Shown one piece after another: positions 57,649 to 64,000 of a DNA stretch of 64,000 bases (position 1 is the stretch's first letter; each line of letters opens with the position of its first letter). Below the pieces are notes generated by a model. The model was given only the letters and a program-made list of their open reading frames with translations, searched no databases and had not been told where the DNA came from. Position numbers and translations under genes: made by a program. Origin of the DNA: Pseudevernia furfuracea (Eukaryota > Ascomycota > Lecanoromycetes > Lecanorales > Parmeliaceae); contig JAIUPT010000034.1 of the NCBI GenBank assembly GCA_022315425.1, positions 62,001-126,000 on the forward strand, in the 5' to 3' direction.

Positions 57649-59414
57649 ATGAAATTTTGGTCATTTCTTGTTTTCTGCTTCCCAGCTTAATGTCTTGTTC
57701 AGATCAGGGGAGATCCTACGACTTCACAATTGCACGGGGCACCATAGCACCAGACGGATACGAGAAGGACGTACTCCTCATTAACGGCCAATTTCCCGGC
57801 CCCACAATTGAAGCCAATTGGGGCGACATCATCACCGTCACAGTCAACAACGCCATCACCGGACCTGAAGAGGGAACCGCGCTCCATTGGCACGGCTTAC
57901 TCCAGACCGGCACTCCCTGGGAAGATGGCGTACCATCTGTTACACAATGCCCAATCGCCCCTGGAAAGAGCCTAAAGTACAGCTTCAAAGCAGACTTATA
58001 CGGCACATCCTGGTATCATTCCCACTACAGCGCACAGTACGCCGGTGGTCTAATCGGACCCATGATAATATACGGCCCGAAGAGCGCAGACTATGACATC
58101 GACCTGGGCCCTGTGCTGCTGACAGACTATTATCATATACCGTACTATGACCTCGTAGAAGAGGTCATGGGTACCAATCTCACAATGATAGCGCCGGACT
58201 CGGTCAACAACTTGATCAATGGGAAGATGGACTACAACTGCTCACTTGTCACTGATGGAACGCCTTGCACAAACCATGCTGGGCTTTCGAAGTTTCAATT
58301 CACGACTGGAAAGAAGCATCGGTTGCGGCTGATCAATGCAGGTGCCGAGGGTATCCAGAAGTTTAGCATTGACGAGCACCAGATGACAGTCATCGCGAAT
58401 GACTTTGTGCCGATTCAGCCCTATGAAACCGAAATCGTAACCCTCGGAGTAAGCCAGTCAACCCCATTCGTGATCTTTGAACATCCAATTAACGTCTGGA
58501 CTAGGTCGGCCAACGCACCGACGTAATCGTCCAGGCCACCGATACCCCCACATCCACCTACTGGATGCGCTCCACCATCTCCAACTGCTCCAACACAATC
58601 CAACCCGATGCCCTGGCGATAGTCTACTACCCATCAGCTCCCACAGATGCAAAACCCAACAGCACCGCCTGGACCGATACCACAGATCAATGCGCCAATG
58701 ACCCCCTACCATCCACCCGCCCCATCTACTCCATAACCCCCACCCCCTCTCCCGTAACAACCATAACCCTCACAGTCGGCGCCACCGTGAACAGCACCGG
58801 TCACTTCCTCTGGACGGTCAACAACGTATCCTTCCGCGCAGACTACAACGCGCCCCTACTCCTGCTCGCAAACGTCGGCAACACATCCTACCCCTACGAT
58901 CTAGAATGGAACGTCTACAACACCGGCAACGCTTCCTCCGTGCGTCTGATCGTCGAAAACACCACCCCCGTCGCGCACCCTATGCATCTGCACGGGCACA
59001 ACATGTACGTGCTGAACGAAGGTCTTGGCTCTTGGGACGACAGCATCGTGAACAGTGGCAATCCGCAAAGGAGAGACGTACAGCTGATGCAGCCGGATGG
59101 ATATATAGCTGTGCAGTATGATGCCGATAATCCCGGGGTTTGGCCATTTCATTGTCATATCGCGTGGCATGTTAGTGGGGGGTTGTATGTAAATTTGATG
59201 GTGAGTCTCTTCGTCTTTTCGTTTCAGTATTGGGTAGTGGAGGAGGGCAAAAGTTGGGGGTGGAGGAGTGTAAAATAGGCTGATGTAAGGGTTACAGGAA
59301 CAACCGGCCGAAATCGCGAAGATGCAACTTCCGGGGTCGAGCAAGCAGACTTGTGTGGATTGGGCTGATTTCACTGATGTTGATGTTGTTGATGAGATCG
59401 ATTCGGGTTTATAG
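57649..59414 (+). CDS. Ascomycete laccase (multicopper oxidase)
   Basis: Oxidises phenolic substrates with reduction of O2 to water. All four copper-binding regions are present: HWHG (L1), WYHSHYSAQYAGG (L2), HPMHLHGH (L3) and FHCHIAWHVSGG (L4), with the T1 Cys in HCH. The protein begins RSYDFTIARGTIAPDGYEKD, typical of ascomycete laccases, and ends DSGL, the C-terminal plug of ascomycete enzymes. Two introns are clear: one inside VTLG/VGQRTDV (58462-58515 area) and one at VNLM/EQPAEIA (59202-59298 area). The 5' end is odd: the ATG at 57649 gives a signal-peptide-like MKFWSFLVFCF in a frame different from the laccase body. The body's first in-frame ATG (57690, MSCSDQG) has no secretion signal. 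So a one-base frameshift, a non-standard intron or sequence error separates signal and enzyme. Confidence 0.88.
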
Positions 59415-60600
59415 AGCTTTTGACTATACGGAGCCGAGGCACTTAATTGGAAGGGGTTCACGAGCAAAACCAGGGAGGTTGAGTTGTAATTACATCTTCT
59501 AATCAAAGGAGACCTTGGCAATAGTTCTCGATTACATTACGACTATAGAGACAGAAACAGCCTTTACGAAAGAATACATAATGTTCCAATCTGTGCGCGT
59601 ATGATGTTGAACAGGTTTTAATGATATAATCTCGTGTCTTCCCTCCCCGAACATTGGCTCCTATCCGAGTGCATCCTACAGACTCCTTCTACCATTACTC
59701 CACACACGCATCATCCAGCTTCACCTCACCCTCTCAGTCCCTTCATCCCCGCTATCTGTGCCCAAAACCCCAACAATCGTCTCCGTCATCGCCCCTACAG
59801 CCTTCAACCCGAATTCATCATTCCAGTCTTTCGAACAGGGCGTAACTAATATGAGACCAGGGATTACCCTGCTAAACGAGGTCAACATTGCCGCAGGTAG
59901 AGAGGAGCCACCAGTTGACCAATAAGAATCAAGCAGACCAGAGCAAGCATTCCAATCTATTTATCGAAGCAGCAAGGGTCTCCAAAGTGTCCATCAAACC
60001 TCTCACGGCCTGTTCTAGTCCCAATCTCTTCCAAACACAAGGACAAGCGAAGCGCTTTACTCGGTCCCGAGAGCATTTGAGACATCCACCAATCTATCAT
60101 TCATGTTGGGCTCTGCCGAAGAAGGATGCTTTAATAATGCCAGACAGTACAGCAAGCGTAGGAAGGTCTAGACCAAACCGGAGCTTCTGCCACTCACCCA
60201 TTCTCCGTTTGAACTTTACATACGATTTCAATCATCATAACCCTCTGCCTCCAAATCCAACTTCGTTCTACCCTTCAAATGTTTCTCCTGACCTTTTGAT
60301 TAGACAAATACAGACGTTCGTGCGATCAACGAGGTATGCAAGCCCAAACATATAAGACGAGGGAAAACAGCACCACTAAACATAGCCTCGATTGTCAACA
60401 TCAAGTACTCCACAGCAGCATCTCTCCCACCAAGTCCCACTCGGTTGATAAACCCCTTCACTTGAAACCCCCCGCCTAAAAACAAAAAACAAAAAAACAG
60501 TCGCTTCATTAACTCAACCTGCCCTGCCGACAATATCACTCAACACCTCATTATCCAACCAACCTACCAACATCCCTACCTACACTTCAGTACACCTATC
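59415..60600. other. Intergenic, no gene recognised
   Basis: Region downstream of the laccase. Frames at 59634-60355 (+) and 60300-60539 (-, QVKGFINRVGLGGRDAAVEYL) show no recognisable domain. Confidence 0.4.
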
Positions 60601-61919
60601 TCGAACAAGTGGCCTCATCTTCCCTTCCCTTCCTGCCCTTCGTTCCCCTCCTTCCCCTCATTCCCCTCCTTCCCCTCCTTCCCCTCCTTCCTCTCCTTGC
60701 AGCCCAAAACAGCCACCCCCCCTCTCTCTTCCCCGCAAGATGAACGAACGACCATACGATTGACCCCCCTAAGGAAATTTACTACATCATCTCACGCGAC
60801 AGCAGATTTGATTTAGTAGATATGCTGCCATTTCTTCTTCTTCTTCTTCTTCTTCTTCTTCTTCTTCTTCTTCTTCTTCTTCTTCTTCTTCTTCTTCTTC
60901 TTCTTCTTCTTCGTCTTCTTCTCCCTCTTCTCCCCCTTCTCCCCCTTCTCCTCCCCCTTCTCCCTCTCCTCCCTCTTCTCCCTCTCCTCCCTCTCCTCCC
61001 TCTCCTCCCTCCCCCAAAACACGAAGAAACAAGAGAAGCCCAAAAGAAGCCAGGCGCCGCAACGGGTGACAAGACTCCGGTGCCGCGGCGACGGGCTGGC
61101 TAAGAGGGGATGGAATAGAAAAGGGAAAAAGGGAAAAAGGGAAAAAGGGAAAAAGGGAAAAAGGGAAAAAGGGAAAAAGGGAAAAAGGGAAAAAGGGAAA
61201 AAGGAAAAGGGAAAAAGCAAAAAGCAAAAGCAAAAGCAAAAGCAAAAAGCAAAAGCAAAAGGAAAAAAAAACAAGAGACAGAGCCATGCCGAAAGCGGGC
61301 AAGGCCAGGCAAGCGGGGAAAGAAAAGGAGAAGAGGAGAGAAGAGAAGAGAAGAGAAGGACGCGCGCGCCTACACGGGCCTCAGAAAGAATGAAGAATAG
61401 ATAGAAAGATAGATAGACAGATAGACAGATAGATAGATGGATGGATGAATAGATAGATAGATGGATAGATGGATAGATGAATCGATCAGATACACACACA
61501 CACACACACACACAAAACGGCCAAGGCGGGGCGGGAGCGCGAAGGGGGGGATCGCACATGTCTGTGATGCGAGCTTTTTTGGGGGGAAGGTATTTAACTC
61601 GTACTGAACTGGAAAAGAAAACGATAACGTACGTGCGTTACTTTCATGTGGTGGTGATGGTGGTGGTGTTGGTCATAAAGAATAGGAGGATATGTATATG
61701 ACTACCCGTTGGTTTGGTGTGTGTATATATACATGGCCGCGCGCGAAGATGTGGGTGCAGGCAGGCAAGGTATGGAGGCAGGCAGGCAGGCAGGGTGCGT
61801 ACTCTGTATGTATATGTATAAGTAAGGTAAGGAAGGAATGGGGAGGAATGGGGAGGAATAGGCAGATGGAGGGTCGGGGGAAGGGAGGGAGGGAGGGGAT
61901 ACCAGAAAAGGGAAAAGCA

Positions 61920-61975
61920 CCGCAACACCATTGTTACCAGCGCCAATAGGAATCGAACCTATTACAACTACCAAA
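61920..61975 (-). other. tRNA-like B-box element, copy 1
   Basis: On the reverse strand: GGTTCGATTCC, a perfect Pol III B-box/T-loop, in a short stem (AATAG..CTATT), then GGCGCTGGTAACAATGGTG. No matching 5' half or A box is found, so not a full tRNA. Confidence 0.45.
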
Positions 61976-62061
61976 CCAACTCCAACGAATACGGTTCTAT
62001 TTTTTTTATTTTTTTTGACAAAACGGAATAGATTCGTGTGTGAGAAAATAAAAAAGGCAGC

Positions 62062-62112
62062 ACCGCAACACCATTGTTACCAGCGCCCATTAGGAATCGA
62101 ACCTGATACGAA
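62062..62112 (-). other. tRNA-like B-box element, copy 2
   Basis: Second copy 140 bp away: GGTTCGATTCC then GGGCGCTGGTAACAATGGTG, sharing the 3' flank GCGCTGGTAACAATGGTGTT with copy 1. Again no complete tRNA fold. Confidence 0.45.
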
Positions 62113-62149
62113 CTGAATACCTCCGCAAAACAGTGTGCAGGGGAAGGGG

Positions 62150-62183
<34 letters not shown>

Positions 62184-62412
62184 CTTTAAATAAGACTAGT
62201 GCTTAGCGAAGAAATAAATTAAAATATACATTTCATTTCATTTTCATTTTCATTTTCATTTTCATTTCATTCCGTATTATTTTTATTTCGCCAAAACCGA
62301 TCCAACCCCCCCTCCCCCCCCCCTCTCCCCTTACCCTTTCACGAGGTGAAGTGAAGTGCTCAAGCCCTCCCTCCCTCCTCCCTCCCCCCCCCCCCTCCCC
62401 AAAAACAACCGC

Positions 62413-64000
62413 TCAACTCAACCGCTCAATCAGCTCCGCCGCCCTCTCCGCCGCCACCATGATCCCAAACTGCGGATTGACCGTGAAGGGCGCCACAATG
62501 GACGCGTCCACCACGTTCAGATTGCTCATGCCGACGACCGTCGTGTTGACATCGACACAGGCGCCCAAGCGACACGAGCTGGACCAATGGTTGACCTCGC
62601 CCTCCGTGTACGCCGACGGCGTGGTGATGTAGGTCAGGATCTGCGCCTGGGTCGCCGCGGCGGGGATGTTCAGGGGGGTGAGCGCCGCGGACGATTTGGG
62701 CAGCGCGGCGAAGATGTTGTGGATGAAGGTGGCGATGTCCTGGGCGTCCTGCGGGTTGCTGAAGTAGACGCCCTGGGGGCCCGGGACGAAGTTGGCGTCC
62801 AGGACGACCTTGCCCGCGGATTTGAGGCCCGAGGTGCCGTAGATGTTGAGGGTGACGGTGTTGTTGTTCGTGTAGCCGTCGAACCCGGCGGTGCCGATGG
62901 TGCCTTGCATGCCGGCTTTGGTGCCGTCGGCGCGGGTGATGTAATCCCAGAAGACGCTGACTTCGGAGGCGAAGGAGTAAGGCCCGGAGCGGGATTTTAG
63001 GTAGAGGGATTCGTCGGCGGGGATGGGGGAGTTGTAGCTGTAGGTGTAGGATTGGACGCTGGGGCTGGAGAGTTCGATGAAGGTGTTTGGGTTGTCGAAG
63101 AGGCCGGCGCCGACGGCGGTGTTGTTGATCCAGGACGAAGCGGGGAGGGAGCCGAGCTTGTTGGCTTGTTGGAGGCGGGTTAAGACGGCGGGGTCGCCGA
63201 TGCCGGATTTCATCAGAAGTTCTGGAGATTTCAAGGCGCCGTTGCTGATGATGACTCTGCCTTTAGCGGCTAGAGAGACGGTAGATAGAACACCGCTCGA
63301 GTTGGCGAGGACGCCTGTAGCTACGTTGCCAGTGCGGAGGACGCGGTTGACCCAGACCCCACTTTGTAGGTGGAAGTTTGAGCGGGTCAAGGCCGTTTGA
63401 AGGTAGCTGATGGCGGGGCCGCCACGTTGGCCATTTTTGTAGTCGTAGATGGGATGGCCAAAGACTTTGGTCTTGTTTGCGGAATCTGCATTGATGGCGA
63501 CTTCGGAATAGCCCGCACCGGTGACGAGCCAATTCTTGGCCGCCGTGTATCCAGATTGCTCGTAGAGTACGTCATTATCAGAAGTAATGTCGCTGGATGG
63601 CTGCGTCGCATACAGGCGGTTGATCGAAGGCAGGACATCAGCATACTTCCAGCCCGCGGGGAAATAGGTATCAAAGTCCGACTGCGGAGGCTCAAAGAAC
63701 AATCCAGCATTGATGGCGCTCGAACCGCCGATGGAGCAACCTATGAAAGCGTTGACCTCGTTTGGGCCACAGGTCAGATTGGTAGGGCCGGAGAAGATGG
63801 TGTCGTAGAGTCCCGGTACGTCGACACGGCTCAAATTCGTGCCGGCCAACCATTGTGGTCTCTCGGTGCCTCCGGTGATGCCGTACGATGGCCCACCGCC
63901 TTCCAGGAGAAGGACCTTTTTGGTTCCGCTCTCACTCAGCCGACTGGCGACTATGATTCCCGCTGGGCCGGAACCAACCACTATTACATCCCATAGAGTC
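62413..64000 (-). CDS. GMC oxidoreductase, cellobiose-dehydrogenase-like flavin domain (5' end cut)
   Basis: FAD-dependent glucose-methanol-choline oxidoreductase; 522+ residues in the window, frame open to the window edge, so the N-terminus lies outside. The FAD-binding VIVVGSGPAGI starts at the very edge; GCSIGGSSAINAGLFFEPP is the first GMC signature, and VIISNGALKSPELLMKSGIG the second. The C-terminal part has VNHWSSSCRLGA and VDASIVAPFTVNPQFGIM: the His (NHW) and Asn (VNP) form the catalytic pair of the His/Asn type, as in cellobiose dehydrogenase and some AA3_1 relatives. Whether a cytochrome domain precedes it cannot be seen. Likely substrates are sugars or alcohols, with oxidation at an extracellular site. 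It lies near a laccase. Downstream (3') lies a pure pyrimidine/purine tract. Confidence 0.9.
   Translation of the reverse strand, partial: TLWDVIVVGSGPAGIIVASRLSESGTKKVLLLEGGGPSYGITGGTERPQWLAGTNLSRVDVPGLYDTIFSGPTNLTCGPNEVNAFIGCSIGGSSAINAGLFFEPPQSDFDTYFPAGWKYADVLPSINRLYATQPSSDITSDNDVLYEQSGYTAAKNWLVTGAGYSEVAINADSANKTKVFGHPIYDYKNGQRGGPAISYLQTALTRSNFHLQSGVWVNRVLRTGNVATGVLANSSGVLSTVSLAAKGRVIISNGALKSPELLMKSGIGDPAVLTRLQQANKLGSLPASSWINNTAVGAGLFDNPNTFIELSSPSVQSYTYSYNSPIPADESLYLKSRSGPYSFASEVSVFWDYITRADGTKAGMQGTIGTAGFDGYTNNNTVTLNIYGTSGLKSAGKVVLDANFVPGPQGVYFSNPQDAQDIATFIHNIFAALPKSSAALTPLNIPAAATQAQILTYITTPSAYTEGEVNHWSSSCRLGACVDVNTTVVGMSNLNVVDASIVAPFTVNPQFGIMVAAERAAELIERLS

Larger units (their letters stand above)
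60600..62412. repeat. Microsatellite-rich block
   Basis: Several unrelated simple repeats are packed together: CCTTC-type runs (60620-60700), TTC (about 60833-60911, about 26 units with interruptions), TCTCCC tracts to 61015, GGGAAAAA units (about 61120-61205), AGCAAA units (to 61260), GATA/GATG units (about 61398-61485), CA (61491-61514), AATC (62150-62180), TTTCA (62230-62270) and poly-C tracts (62305-62400). Frames of up to 248 aa here are translations of the repeats and are not genes. Confidence 0.92.

Noticed and set aside
60787..61559. Frames of up to 248 aa made of poly-Lys/Glu/Arg/Leu
   Set aside because: Direct translation of TTC and purine microsatellites; no start context or domain.
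61920..62112. Complete tRNA genes
   Set aside because: Only the T-arm/B-box half is present; no complementary 5' acceptor strand or anticodon arm.

Overview
The window looks like chromosomal DNA of a filamentous ascomycete (Pezizomycotina). Coding regions are broken by short introns, mostly 50-90 bp, with GTRNGT-like donors, CTRAY-like branch points and YAG acceptors. There are no bacterial operon signals. Family content is typically fungal: Zn2Cys6 regulator, LysM protein, subgroup C chitinase, DUF6601 and DUF7730-like proteins, ascomycete laccase ending in DSGL. I do not assign a species.

Layout. 1.5-3.3 kb: six-exon DyP-type peroxidase (-). 5.9-7.2 kb: secreted GH18 chitinase-like protein (+). 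7.95-8.37 kb: a 421-bp MITE with 40-bp inverted repeats and TA target duplication. 8.8-11.2 kb: Ser-rich protein with a winged-helix-like segment (+). 13.5-17.2 kb: a small hypothetical gene (-), a bHLH regulator (+) and a coiled-coil hypothetical (-). 18.2-19.0 kb: DUF7730-like gene broken by one TAG (-). 19.5-21.6 kb: TLDc-like protein (+). 22.2-28.7 kb: a divergent pair, a 966-aa chitin-binding/GH18 chitinase (-) and a secreted multi-LysM protein (+). 29.5-31.6 kb: decayed NRPS fragment beside a Zn2Cys6 regulator (31.9-33.7 kb, +). 34-40.8 kb: DUF7730-like gene, beta-lactamase-like remnant, DUF6601 membrane protein and a secreted HEVLH protein (all -). 42.7-45.5 kb: low-complexity secreted protein (+). 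46.4-48.4 kb: membrane-anchored lectin-like protein (-). 50.1-51.9 kb: AT-hook protein (+). 52.1-53.8 kb: dead amino-acid permease (-). 57.6-59.4 kb: laccase (+). 60.6-62.4 kb: microsatellite-rich block. 62.4-64 kb: GMC oxidoreductase cut by the window edge (-).

Functional themes. Intact genes lean to extracellular work: chitin modification and binding (two GH18 proteins, LysM protein), oxidative chemistry (laccase, GMC flavoenzyme, possibly DyP), a secreted metalloprotease-like protein, a lectin-like sugar binder and a repetitive cell-surface-like protein. Regulators (bHLH, Zn2Cys6, AT-hook, winged-helix-like) are interspersed. At least four loci are decaying: DUF7730-like gene, NRPS, beta-lactamase-like gene and permease. 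The laccase signal region is also out of frame with its body. With the divergent tandem repeats this looks like a fast-evolving accessory region. Gene models were spliced by eye; those marked with exon coordinates keep the frame throughout.
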